A stretch of 14,617 nt of DNA from Ichthyophonus hoferi (GCA_002751075.1 NAOQ01000034.1:76348-90964); one strand, 5' to 3'; shown: positions 1 to 8,817, numbered from the stretch's first letter. Numbers and translations: made by a program. Notes: generated from the sequence alone by a model not told the origin.

Positions 1-123
1 TCAAATCAAGATGAGGGAAAAGGCTTTAGAGTATCTTGGATTTGTAACCCTATAGTAATCTCTAGTTTATGATCAAGTCTTTGTAAAAATTTTTTTTGGT
101 TGGGTTAACGTTGAAGATAGTTC

Positions 124-480
124 TTAGCTCTGATTCTCTTTTAATAGAAAGCAATGTAGGAGAGGTGTATAAGTTGCCTCTATTTTTAAATATCTTTTAC
201 GATTATATTTGTCCATTACTGAAGGAAGGATTTCCACTTTAGTTCGTTTAGGTGCGATAGTGCTTATAGAACATTGAGTGCAATCAGTGAGGGATGCTAG
301 GTTTGTGTTGATATAATAAGTATTGTTGCACTCAAAAGTTACTAAGCAATTCTCAGTGTTGCTGGTAAGAGAACGGTTCTCAGAACATTGGCGCTTATTT
401 TCAGGTAGTAGAACACCAGACATTATAATAAAGATACTATGATTATAGAATGCAGGCCAAGTTAAGTGTCTTTTAATCAT
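124..480 (-). CDS. Candidate small six-cysteine protein, unrecognised
   Basis: This is a 118-codon open frame with ATG at 480-478 and its stop at 124-126. I do not recognise the product. It has six cysteines (about residues 32, 45, 51, 67, 70 and 110) and two N-glycosylation sequons (NRS near 35 and NNT near 52), which would suit a secreted disulphide-bonded protein. The start has only a weak hydrophobic stretch (residues 15-25). The frame stays open upstream of the ATG to about 576 and there encodes a better hydrophobic segment (SFAFLICIYFIL), so a spliced or different start is possible. A weak TATA-like ATAAAAG lies on the minus strand at about 580-574, roughly 100 nt before the ATG. No polyadenylation signal was seen before the window edge. 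It could be a chance ORF or a terminal exon. Function unknown. Confidence 0.3.
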   Translation of the reverse strand: MIKRHLTWPAFYNHSIFIIMSGVLLPENKRQCSENRSLTSNTENCLVTFECNNTYYINTNLASLTDCTQCSISTIAPKRTKVEILPSVMDKYNRKRYLKIEATYTPLLHCFLLKENQS

Positions 481-722
481 TAAGATAAAGTATATACATA
501 TGAGAAATGCAAAGCTTTGTTTTATAATGATTGAAATGTTATTACCCCTGCTTATTATGAGTTGTTTTCGTTTCTTTTATCCTTTCCGCAACATCCGGTT
601 ATCGCGGTGTCAATAATAGCTGCGTTCATCAATGTCAATGGGACTTATCGTAAGATCCCTATTGGCCAATACAACTTATATAAGAGTGCTGAAACCCACT
701 AGAATTATTTGGTTTTGTCTCA
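481..722. promoter_or_regulatory. Putative divergent promoter region
   Basis: This gap separates two candidate genes that point away from each other. It is less AT-rich than its surroundings. It contains the palindrome ATTGGCCAAT (661-670), which carries a CCAAT box on each strand, followed on the plus strand by TATATAAG (677-684). A weaker TATA-like ATAAAAG faces the other way at about 580-574. The spacing to the ATG codons (about 46 nt on the plus side, about 100 nt on the minus side) is plausible for RNA polymerase II promoters. This is inference from motifs only. Confidence 0.35.
677..684 (+). promoter_or_regulatory. Candidate TATA box with upstream CCAAT palindrome
   Basis: TATATAAG lies seven bases after ATTGGCCAAT. 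A start about 30 nt downstream would fall just before the ATG at 723, which opens an 11-codon exon ending at a perfect GTAAGT donor. Confidence 0.4.
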
Positions 723-1326
723 ATGATCTACTCTTCGACTAATTTACTCATTAATGTAAGTGCTCACATTCTATGTATTGACCAATCAATTTATCTAATT
801 AAGAACGCTATACTTAGTTACATTTTATGAAAAAATGTGATCTGATAATATTAAAATTAACACGCAGGCCAATTGGTTATTAAAATTACTGTTTGATAAA
901 TACTTCATTAATAAGGTTGCTTGCTACAATATATCAATATGAAAATATTTTTATCAGTGTTTAATCCATTGCATTCTATGTTTTTGTCATTTTTATAATG
1001 TTTTTATTGTTGTTTTAGGCCATTAAATTTGTTAATCGACATGTAAGGATTACAATTAATCATTAGTACTAATTATTAATCTTAATTACCACAATGAATT
1101 ATTACTATTAATTATCACCATGAAAATTGAAAATTAATATCAACTATTGTCTAAAAATAATTTTTAAAGCATTTAAAAATATTAAAAATAATTTTTATTA
1201 TCAGACTTTAATGCTAACTACGGCTAGATATATATTATTAATTATGAAACGCATATCATATAACGATTATAACATTTTAAATTAGTTCAGGGAAGAAAAT
1301 GTGATGATTGGTTAACAGTAGAGTGA
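723..1326 (+). CDS. Candidate three-exon small gene (30 aa), unrecognised
   Basis: Proposed exons are 723-755, 1019-1042 and 1291-1326. Exon 1 starts at ATG 723 and ends at the strong donor GTAAGT. The first intron (756-1018) ends in the pyrimidine-rich acceptor TTGTTGTTTTAG. Exon 2 is a 24-nt microexon ending at the donor GTAAGG. The second intron (1043-1290) ends in TTCAG. All junctions are phase 0 and the frame closes at TGA 1324-1326. The peptide would read MIYSSTNLLIN, AIKFVNRH, GRKCDDWLTVE. I recognise no family. Support comes from the TATA and CCAAT boxes 40-60 nt upstream and from splice-site quality, not from homology. It may instead be a non-coding transcript or chance. Confidence 0.25.
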
Positions 1327-1597
1327 AGGTGAAACTATGATGGAATTTGTCGTGGCTCACCATGTACATGTACATATATGTACATATAAGAATTCAGAAA
1401 CGGAAGATAAACAAACAAAAAGTTCTGATAAATATGAATATAATGGATCTAAAATAAAAACAGAAACTGAAATATAAAGGTATATACCAATTAAGGCATT
1501 CCGATATACAGTCAAACATTTCACACTGGTATAAATACAGACGAAACTTTGTGTCTAAATATTTAAACACAGAAATAAAACGGGAACTTTGAGAAGC
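1327..1597 (+). promoter_or_regulatory. Upstream region of the DUF2804 gene
   Basis: This is an AT-rich stretch without a supported gene. It has a run of alternating ACATGTAC-type palindromes at 1361-1388 and a candidate TATA box, TATAAATA, at 1530-1537, which is 61-68 nt before the ATG at 1598. In the coding frame a stop lies at 1556-1558, so the protein cannot extend far upstream. Confidence 0.5.
1530..1537 (+). promoter_or_regulatory. Candidate TATA box of the DUF2804 gene
   Basis: TATAAATA lies 61-68 nt before the ATG at 1598. A start about 30 nt downstream would leave a 5' leader of about 35-40 nt. Confidence 0.45.
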
Positions 1598-4424
1598 ATG
1601 GCTGGACGTGAGTTCATTCCCACACCTGAACGTCTTGTAGATGAGACTGGAAAAGTGAATTTTGGGACCTTCAAAACACCCATTCCGTTGGTTAACCCTT
1701 TAGATGCCGATGTTCTAGACGGATACCCTATCCCTCAGATGCTAAAGACACTGAGGTTGAAAGAATGGCAGGCTTTTCAGATAGCTAATGAGAGGTTTTT
1801 TATTTTCGTAGTATTGTTTAACGGAAAGGTGCTTGCCAACGCTCAGGTGGGTAAGGCATGAAGCATATTTGTTCCATGCAAACCTGGTTGTCTTTACAAA
1901 CATAGATACAGAAATGTAGAATACACAATACACAATACATATATATATATACCACATAGTACCATTCCTTTTCTACCTTCTTGATATTTTTCTTTCACCA
2001 TCTCTTCACAGATATTCTTTTAACACAAACCTAGCGTAATACATACAATAATTATTTACTTCTTGTTTTTCTCACCACCAGATTTTTTTTGTTATGTAAA
2101 GAGACAATAAGAGCTAAAGGAAAGAATAAAGTGATATATTTGTGTAGAAGGATACTTGATTTATGTTTGAAAAAGGAGTATTTATTTATTTTAGGTATTT
2201 CTTTATATAACTATAATTATTTAATATTGTTTTTGAAACTATGGTTAACAAACCGAAATATTGTAGTATAGAGATAGACTACTAACTGATTTAACTTTAT
2301 AAACGAATTTTCATGCTAGTTATTACGTCATACTTATTTTAAAGCCTATATAAAAGATAGAGTGATAGCACATTAAGTTTTAAATCATTAGGTCTTTTTT
2401 CATTTGCCAACCTATCTTAATTCTACGACTATTCTTTTTCTAAATCAAAAACCAATTTTTCTTGATAATTATAGTTTTATCGTAAAGCGTATTTATAATG
2501 TTTACCAAACTAGGAAGATACACTAAATTTATTCATTATTAATTGAAGGCGATAATCAATTTAGGACGGTATCTTGGAGTATGTAATATTAACAAATTTA
2601 CTACTATAGGTTCTATTTCTGTTCATTTTTAAACATATCTACATCATTATTATTATTGCACTTTTAAAAACATACGACATACTCCCACGTACAATTTATT
2701 GTCTATTTAATCTTGTTTCCACATATATACCGCTCTCACACTTTTTATTGACCAACCATACTACTTACAGGTAAAAATCTACGACCGAGTTCTTAAAAAG
2801 AAATATGTGTACGAACGTAAAATTGCGCCTTGGTCTCTTCCTCTTCCCACCAACCTACTCGATAGTGAGACTAGTTTCCATGGAAACGGTTGCCATATGT
2901 CTTTTCGCAACCTTCTATCTAAGAATGCCATTGTATTAACCATTGATATTGCAGAGAGTGAAGACTTCCCCCGTGTGGTCGGGTCTATTGTAGCATGCAC
3001 AGAGAATCAAGACTTATTGGTTGTAAGGTGTGGATCAAATTAATACTTCTATCTTATTCGATCATTTTTCTATTTATTTTTTTATTTATTTTTTTATTTA
3101 TCGTTCTATTTATATTGGGTCTGCCTTTGCTACTAAGACATTGACCAAATTATTTTTATATTTCACCTCCACTGCTAATCCGAGCAAGCATAGAGTTCAC
3201 AGCAATGGGTTTTTTACTTAACACATTAGTTGATTGGTTTACTATCATGTAATACATTCTGAGCCATTTATGTATCCCCATACGTATGCATTACCTTTAC
3301 TAGGCCCCTGATTCTGTTTCTATAGATTTAATTTCTTTTGTATACATAGTTATATTAGTGCCTCATCTTCTGCTGGTATATGTATCCATTACAATACCCA
3401 TCTTTCTGTCGCATGTACTTTCACTCTATATACCCCACCTACCTCCCTATCTTATATATCATATATCGTATTCCATTCTTTATCTTATCTATTCTATTTA
3501 CCTTCTTTAAGGCAATAGTCGATATACTTCTTAGTCAATGCAAACTATTCTTTGTATTTTATCTCACTTCCCATCCCAGTTTATCACACACAACCCATAC
3601 ACGTCCCTACCTCCACTGACCAACATTACTATTAATTATTAAGAGCCTAGACCTTAAGCTGTATATATTCTTTCCCTCCTATATCATATAACAGACAGAC
3701 AGCATATGCCTCATCTTAATATTTCTTATTATCATTACCTCTTATACTTCCGCATCTTTTCCCCCATTATTGTTCATTCATAGCTATTACTAACTTCAAT
3801 CTCACCTCTAACATCGTATCATTCTTTTTACGCCTCTCTCCCATCAATCACAGCATCCCTTTTGCCAGTAATAGCGGTATGTACAGTACAAAGGGTATCG
3901 TCAAGGCAACAGGCAATCTTTGTATTGGCCAGGAATTGATTACATTCCAACCGAATAATAGCTACGTTTTATTGGATGATCACAAGGGTTATTATCCAGT
4001 CTCCATGAACTGGGATTGGGTAACAGGAGGTGGTCACCTTGCAGATGGGAGGAGGGTTGGATGGAATTTCACCCATAACCAATCACTAGACCAAGAGGCA
4101 TACAATGAGAACTGTCTATGGATTAACAGCACCGCACACCTCCTTCCACCAGTGACATTTGAGCGATTAACTGATGATGACACAGATGATATAGATGAAT
4201 CGGAAAGGAGGTGTGAGTGGAAAGTAAAAGATGAAAAGGGTAGAGTGGATATTACCTTCCATCCTGAGGTTACTCTTAATTTGGATATTAACTTAGTACT
4301 GATATGCTGCCAATACCGTGGTCCCTTTGGCTATTTTAAGGGTCATATTATCACTGATGATGGAGAGAAGATTGTACTCGATGGGTTGTTTGGAATGGGG
4401 GAGGACTTTTATCTTCGTTGTTAG
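1598..4424 (+). CDS. DUF2804 domain protein, three exons
   Basis: Exons are 1598-1846, 2771-3027 and 3854-4424, giving 358 aa, about the usual length for DUF2804 proteins. The function of the family is unknown to me. ATG 1598 is chosen because a stop lies upstream at 1556. Intron 1 (1847-2770) is GTGGGT...TACAG, phase 0. Intron 2 (3028-3853) is GTGTGG...CACAG, phase 2. Exon 3 carries the best family match: HKGYYP at about 212-217, WDWVTGGG with GRRVGWNFT at about 222-242, an N-E-N near 253, and DGLFGMGEDF close to the C-terminus. From memory these align with the DHSRGYWP, NWASG and DLFGWAEEH blocks of bacterial members. No signal peptide or membrane segment is visible. The exon 3 border is uncertain: acceptors ending at 3853, 3868 and 3874 are all in frame, and I prefer 3853 because it restores a V-S-I-P-F segment expected before the Y-x-T-K block. 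It is tail to tail with the small gene at 4565-4777. Confidence 0.85.
1847..2770 (+). other. Intron 1 of the DUF2804 gene
   Basis: This 924-nt phase-0 intron runs from GTGGGT to CTTACAG. It holds an ACACAATACATATATAT simple repeat at about 1917-1951 and otherwise plain AT-rich sequence. A 60-codon frame at 2089-2271 lies inside it and shows no coding character. Confidence 0.75.
3028..3853 (+). other. Intron 2 of the DUF2804 gene
   Basis: This is an 826-nt phase-2 intron from GTGTGG to a CACAG acceptor. The second half is strongly pyrimidine-rich on the sense strand. It starts with a T-rich tandem repeat (units of TATT and TTTT at 3068-3101). The acceptor may instead be at 3868 or 3874. Confidence 0.65.
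3068..3101. repeat. T-rich ATTT tandem repeat in an intron
   Basis: Nearly identical units of TATTTATTTTTTT follow one another for about 34 nt inside DUF2804 intron 2. Confidence 0.7.
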
Positions 4425-4471
4425 TTAATTCTTTATATATGAGAGTGAAAGGGTGATTATAGTGCTTATTA

Positions 4472-4477
4472 TTTATT
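4472..4477 (-). terminator. AATAAA polyadenylation signal
   Basis: On the minus strand the site reads AATAAA, followed by another AATAA. It lies about 90 nt beyond the stop of the 70-aa ORF and about 50 nt from the DUF2804 stop on the opposite strand. Confidence 0.4.
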
Positions 4478-4564
4478 GGAAATAGGATTAGTATCTGTTG
4501 CACCGAGTTCTATTAGATATTCGTCGTCAGGTAAAGGGCAGGCTAAAGCTGTACTTAGCTGCTC

Positions 4565-4777
4565 TTAAATCTCTCTCTGTTGATCAATGGATATGGAAGA
4601 TTTTAGCTTTTTACTCAACAATATATTGTATATGCAATAGCTGTGATCTAATTGGGGCTGCGTGTATATAATTATAGTACTATTATTATCAGAAGAATCA
4701 ACACTAGATTTAACTAGTTGGCCTTCCCGTAAAGTATCTGGAGTATCTACTTCTACTTCTTTGACAGCAATAGACAT
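4565..4777 (-). CDS. Candidate 70-aa small protein, unrecognised
   Basis: The frame starts at ATG 4777-4775 and ends at TAA 4567-4565. The product begins MSIAVKEVEVDTPDTLREGQ and is acidic and Ser/Asn-rich in the middle (SSVDSSDNNS). It ends in a basic, Ser-rich tail. I do not recognise it. Support comes from context: a TATAAAAG box at 4870-4863, 92 nt before the ATG, and an AATAAA at 4477-4472, about 90 nt after the stop. The open frame continues upstream of the ATG to a GTG-type codon, but the 5' leader lies there, so ATG 4777 is preferred. Its predicted 3' end lies about 50 nt from the DUF2804 stop on the other strand, so the two transcripts probably overlap at their tails. No membrane segment is seen. 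It may be a real short gene or the first exon of something spliced differently. Confidence 0.4.
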   Translation of the reverse strand: MSIAVKEVEVDTPDTLREGQLVKSSVDSSDNNSTIIIYTQPQLDHSYCIYNILLSKKLKSSISIDQQREI

Positions 4778-4862
4778 AATATGAAGTAAAACATAAAGCA
4801 CATAAATCGAACAGTAACTTATTGACGACTGGGAACAGTTTTTTTTTATTAGTTTTTTGTTC

Positions 4863-4870
4863 CTTTTATA
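4863..4870 (-). promoter_or_regulatory. Candidate TATA box of the 70-aa gene
   Basis: Read on the minus strand the site is TATAAAAG, followed by GAAC. It matches the TATA consensus and stands 92 nt before the ATG at 4777. An ATTGG (inverted CCAAT) occurs about 10 nt further upstream. Confidence 0.45.
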
Positions 4871-5517
4871 CACTTCCAATCTTCTCCTGGTAATCCAACT
4901 CTAATATCTCCTTACTAAAACGGCTCTTTAGCTAACTACCTAATCAATTTACCAGATTGAAAACACTAGAAAATTGAAAAACGCTCCGCAATTAACTAAC
5001 ATTGAACGCTTTGGTTCCAACATTATTTTTAGTATAATTATGTTTGTTTGTGTAATATGGCTACTGAGCTAGATATTGATACACACAGGCTAGATATACA
5101 AATATTTACATATACTTTCCTATATGCCTATCTACCCACATAGAGAAATAGGCTGTCTTCCTTATATCAATACTATCTATTTCATCATTGGTTGAATCAG
5201 TGAATCTATATAAAGGTGGTATCAGTATAATTCCTACCAATATAATATATTGGAAGAGACAGGTAATCCTAGTCATAACAATATTTTATAGTAAAGAAAT
5301 GAAGAGAATACCCAATTCTTTATCATATACATACACCTCTTACCTACATGTGGAATTAAAAAGAAATTGCAAATATGAACATGAAATTGCAAAGACTATC
5401 ATTAGTTAACTATAACATTAAAAACAGAAATATCCATTCATCTATGATCCCAATTTAGCCCACCAATGGTAAGAATACATATACATAACAATGTGTATAA
5501 GCTGTTATACGATCTAT
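4871..5517. other. Intergenic region between small gene and dehydratase 3' end
   Basis: This stretch is AT-rich with no supported gene. A 73-codon plus-strand frame at 5188-5409 starts from a non-ATG codon and is rich in I, N, K and Y as expected from AT-rich chance sequence. The dehydratase 3' UTR must lie in the upper part. No clear AATAAA was found for it. Confidence 0.5.
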
Positions 5518-8500
5518 TTACATTGATTCCTGGCCTATTGTGGTAGGGCCATGTAGGGGTAATGGTGGATGAGGGCTCAGGGCATATTCATAGTCCGGCC
5601 AATGAGAGGGGTCCATATTCTTGTACCACTCAATGATCTCTTTTAAATTTTTTTCGAAGTCATTATGTTTGCATTCCCAACCGAGTTTACTTAGTTTACG
5701 GCTATCAATTGCATACCTGGAGATATATAGATAGAGATAGTGAAAGCGATGTATATATGGAAAGAAACAAATATATAGAGATAGATAGATAGATAGATAT
5801 AGGTAGATATTGCGAGAAAGTAAGAGAAAGGATTTGATTCGAGTAAGAAAAATAAAGAGAGATAAACCTTATATGCACACGTACATACACATATTCACAG
5901 CTCCCCAGACACAAAGACAAGCACATCAAACCAATCTATCCATTACATATATTACATCTAGTAAAAGAGTAAAAGAACACGGTAGTATTGCAAACACCCA
6001 GCCATATCAAACCAAGCACCTACCTACAGTCATTAAACTTCCTATCTTCCACATACTCCAGCCATTCCTCCCCCTTACTTTCTCCTTCTCCTTTTCCCAT
6101 TAGCCTTATAATCATTAAAGCTAGATCCTTCATAGCAATAGATTGGCTAGTCCCAATATTATAGCTGCCACGCACATTAGCACTGTGTAGCATTATATCA
6201 AATGCATCAGTAACATCATCAGTATGTATATATGTTCGCTCTGCTTCGCCTCGGCCATGAAGGCAACACTTTTGACCCCGGAGTAGACGGAGAATAAACT
6301 TGGGTATTACCTGAAAAATAAAAATAAAATAAGTATATATAAAAAATGTGTGCATATATGTCGTGTAGAGACTGTGTGGAAGGGTGGGAGGGAGACAGGT
6401 TAGGTTGTTGACTGTGGGAAAGTTAAGAATAATAATAATAATATACCCTCACATCAGACAGAATCTAACCCCGAATAGAGTACTTATATTATAAAACAAC
6501 AATATATATATGTCCTTTTCATTGTATTTAATATAATTACAATATATAATATATAATTTATTATATAATGTAACGTCCAATAAAAATCACCTTTTACATG
6601 GAAATTAATGACAATCATGTAAATTTAGGAAATTCATTATTGTATGTCAGATATTAAGAATATAGATTCATGGGTATGAAGAGAAATAGAAATAGTGTGA
6701 TAAATGTATTGTGTATTATATGTATATATTTGGGTAAGTAAATGTATGATAATATAAAATTATTAAATATGTATATAGGTGTATAATAGTATAATCGTAC
6801 ATATATACATACATGCATAATGTATGCAAAGTCATAAATAGAATTATATTTTTACATAAACATATATGTGAGCTAATATCCTAATATGGGTTATTCAATT
6901 ACCTTTTCGGGGAATTGATGTGTGCCATATACGTTATTCCCACGGGTGATAATGATTGGCATTTTAAAAGATCTATGTAGACGGTGATATATATATTAGA
7001 AATGTATATGTGCTCCTATAGGATGTACAGAAAGAATAATACTACTTTGCTCATTATTAAGAGTGCAAAATGAAACTATGCATAAAGACTAATTAGGGGT
7101 ATATGCGTTTTATCATATATCATTCAGTTCATATGTGCTGATAGTAATGGTAGTAGTGATAATAATGGTAGAAATAGCAACAGTAATACTAATAGCAGTA
7201 ATAATAATAATAATAACAATAATAACTATCACAATTATAATAAGAATTACAGACCCTATAAACCCATCTCATACAGCTAAGCCCCCACACAATACATCTA
7301 TATTTCTTCTTCTTAAACATACACACATACACATATACATACTTAATATATGATTTAATTACTAATTCAGCTGCCGCTTTACTTGAGGCATAAGGATTGG
7401 TGGGGTCCAAAGTGTAGCTTTCATTGACCCCATCCCCCGAGATTTCTCCATAGACTTCATCAGTAGAAACATGAATAAATTGTGAAATTTTGTGGGTTCT
7501 TGCACACTCTAACAGAACATGTGTTCCTAAAACATTAGTTTTAGTGAAGTTGATAGAGTGAGAAAAAGATAAATCCACATGAGATTGTGCTGCAGCGTGG
7601 ATAATAGTGTCGATCTGATATATAGAGAAAATGTAGCTGACAAACTCCATGTTTAATATATCCCCCTGTGCGGAAAAACAAAGAAATCAAAAATAAGTAC
7701 ACATTATATGTCTATCTCTATTTGTTTTATTGGTGGGAAAGGCAGCTGTGGTGATGTGATGATGTAGTGATGTGGTGGTGCTGAAAGGCGTGTGTATATA
7801 ATATAGTGAAGACTAACCCAACCCATAGTTACAAAATCTTTTTATAGGGCATACAATACAGAACTTTCAATTAAATTCAACCCTATGATAAGAATAATAA
7901 TAATAGTAACCGTAATAGTAGTAGTATTAATAGTAGTATTAGATGGACAGTCATATAGGACAGTTTCAATTAAAAATTATGAATTTTCATGAAATTATTT
8001 TTTAAAAAAATGTGTTTTATTGTTGTTTTGTTGTAATTCGACATTTTTCTACCAATTCATTTACTGCAATAACATATTAATGATAACATAATATAATAGT
8101 GGTTTGTTATTGTAGTTATTATAAAACAAATAATTTTGTAATGATGTATATATATTATTACAACAGATATATGGATAACAATGTAAAGCTGCAACAGTTA
8201 TATTATAGTGTCACGCCAAAAGAAATGTGCTAGCTATTCGTATGATATACAGAAAGGAATTAAGTGAAGGAGGGAGGTATGTTTGAATAAAGGAAAAGAA
8301 AGAAACAGTGATAAGTGAACGTGACTCCTGTTGTATCTAGATTTGTGACTTGTATAGATATATATATATATATATATATAGGCAAATACACTCCCTCAAT
8401 AATAAGTATATTTACAGAGATCAATAAGCAAGGACGATAAAGCGGCTACCCAACTGAAACATGTATGAATTGTTCATTAGCATAATTATAGCTGAGGAAT

Positions 8501-8817
8501 GGAACTTTAAAAAGGCACGTAAAATATCTATGACAGCATATAAGTAATAAAATAGTGATAGAACCTGCCTTAACAAACCGGAAATTGGGTTTATTCATTA
8601 TATCTTTAATATTGTTTGTAGTAGCGCAGTAATCCAATATATCATAGCACACTATCAGATAGTTGGGGTATTTACTAACTAGAAAACGGCACAAATGACT
8701 GCCTATAAACCCAGCTCCGCCTGTGATTAATATATTTTTAGGTGTAGGAAGGGAAAATATGGAGCATAAAGACGAGCTAGAGCCAGATGTCTTTCGGAAA
8801 GATAGAGTCCCGTTCAT
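5518..8817 (-). CDS. dTDP/UDP-glucose 4,6-dehydratase, five exons
   Basis: Exons in transcript order are 8817-8569, 7665-7343, 6972-6903, 6310-6024 and 5716-5518, giving 375 aa. The protein is an extended short-chain dehydrogenase that oxidises and dehydrates a nucleotide-activated glucose to the 4-keto-6-deoxy sugar with bound NAD. Visible motifs are the Rossmann GGAGFIG (33-39), [12 protein letters not shown], the catalytic STDEVYG (150-156), the YASSK pair Y175 and K179, TRGNNVYG (200-207), [11 protein letters not shown] and a C-terminal [15 protein letters not shown] Ser-rich leader of about 25 residues precedes the Rossmann fold. All junctions keep phase (0, 2, 0, 2). The first intron needs a GC donor to give the family's FVKGDI. 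Human TGDS (about 350 aa) and the fungal and plant UDP-glucose 4,6-dehydratases all match, so dTDP versus UDP substrate cannot be decided here. Known products of such enzymes lead toward rhamnose. No other rhamnose gene is in the window. Confidence 0.93.
5717..6023 (-). other. Intron 4 of the dehydratase gene
   Basis: A 307-nt phase-2 intron, GTAGGT to CTCCAG. It contains GATA tandem repeats at 5778-5800 and related units near 5720-5740, which create spurious Ser/Ile/Tyr-rich frames. Confidence 0.85.
5778..5800. repeat. GATA microsatellite
   Basis: Five to six GATA units in dehydratase intron 4. Confidence 0.85.
6311..6902 (-). other. Intron 3 of the dehydratase gene
   Basis: A 592-nt phase-0 intron, GTAATT to TTTTTCAG. 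It is very AT-rich, with an AAT triplet run (6428-6444) and inverted AT-rich sequence around 6535-6570. Confidence 0.85.
6428..6444. repeat. AAT microsatellite
   Basis: Five AAT units in dehydratase intron 3. Confidence 0.8.
6973..7342 (-). other. Intron 2 of the dehydratase gene
   Basis: A 370-nt phase-2 intron with a strong GTATGT donor and CATAG acceptor. About a hundred bases of it (7140-7246) are a degenerate RTA triplet array. Confidence 0.85.
7140..7246. repeat. Degenerate RTA trinucleotide array
   Basis: ATA and GTA triplets, with scattered point variants such as ACA and GCA, keep a three-base register for about a hundred bases. This explains the open frames seen here on both strands, which have no coding value. 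Confidence 0.75.
7890..7942. repeat. Second RTA/AAT triplet array
   Basis: AAT, AGT and related triplets in intron 1 of the dehydratase, similar in kind to the array at 7140-7246. Confidence 0.65.
8358..8380. repeat. TA dinucleotide run
   Basis: About 11 TA units in dehydratase intron 1. Confidence 0.85.

Larger units (their letters stand above)
7666..8568 (-). other. Intron 1 of the dehydratase gene, probable GC-AG type
   Basis: This is a 903-nt phase-0 intron. With the acceptor CCGCACAG fixed, the second exon begins GGG GAT and needs a phase-0 donor. The GT at 8564 would shift the frame. The GC at 8568 (AAG before GCAGGT) gives the exact family sequence FVKGDI. A GT donor at 8574 is in frame but deletes two residues. 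The intron contains a GATG/GTGG-rich patch (7741-7785), an RTA triplet array (7890-7942) and a TA run (8358-8380). Confidence 0.65.

Noticed and set aside
124-480. Assignment of the six-cysteine ORF to a cystine-knot hormone family
   Set aside because: The cysteine spacing does not match any family I can recall reliably.
1335-1427. Possible C/D box snoRNA (ATGATGG and a TCTGA about 85 nt later)
   Set aside because: The C box deviates from RTGATGA and there is no terminal stem, so chance is likely.
2089-2271. 60-codon ORF inside DUF2804 intron 1
   Set aside because: It starts from a non-ATG codon, has AT-driven composition and lies wholly within an intron between well-matched exons.
5705-6103. 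Ser/Leu/Ile/Tyr-rich ORFs on both strands
   Set aside because: They arise from the GATA repeat and from the antisense of dehydratase exons 4 and 5.
7135-7353. Plus-strand Ile/Val-rich ORF resembling a membrane peptide
   Set aside because: It is a translation of the RTA triplet repeat within a dehydratase intron.
8561-8570. GT donor at 8564 for the first dehydratase exon
   Set aside because: It leaves one extra base relative to the fixed acceptor at 7666 and shifts the frame before the conserved GDI.
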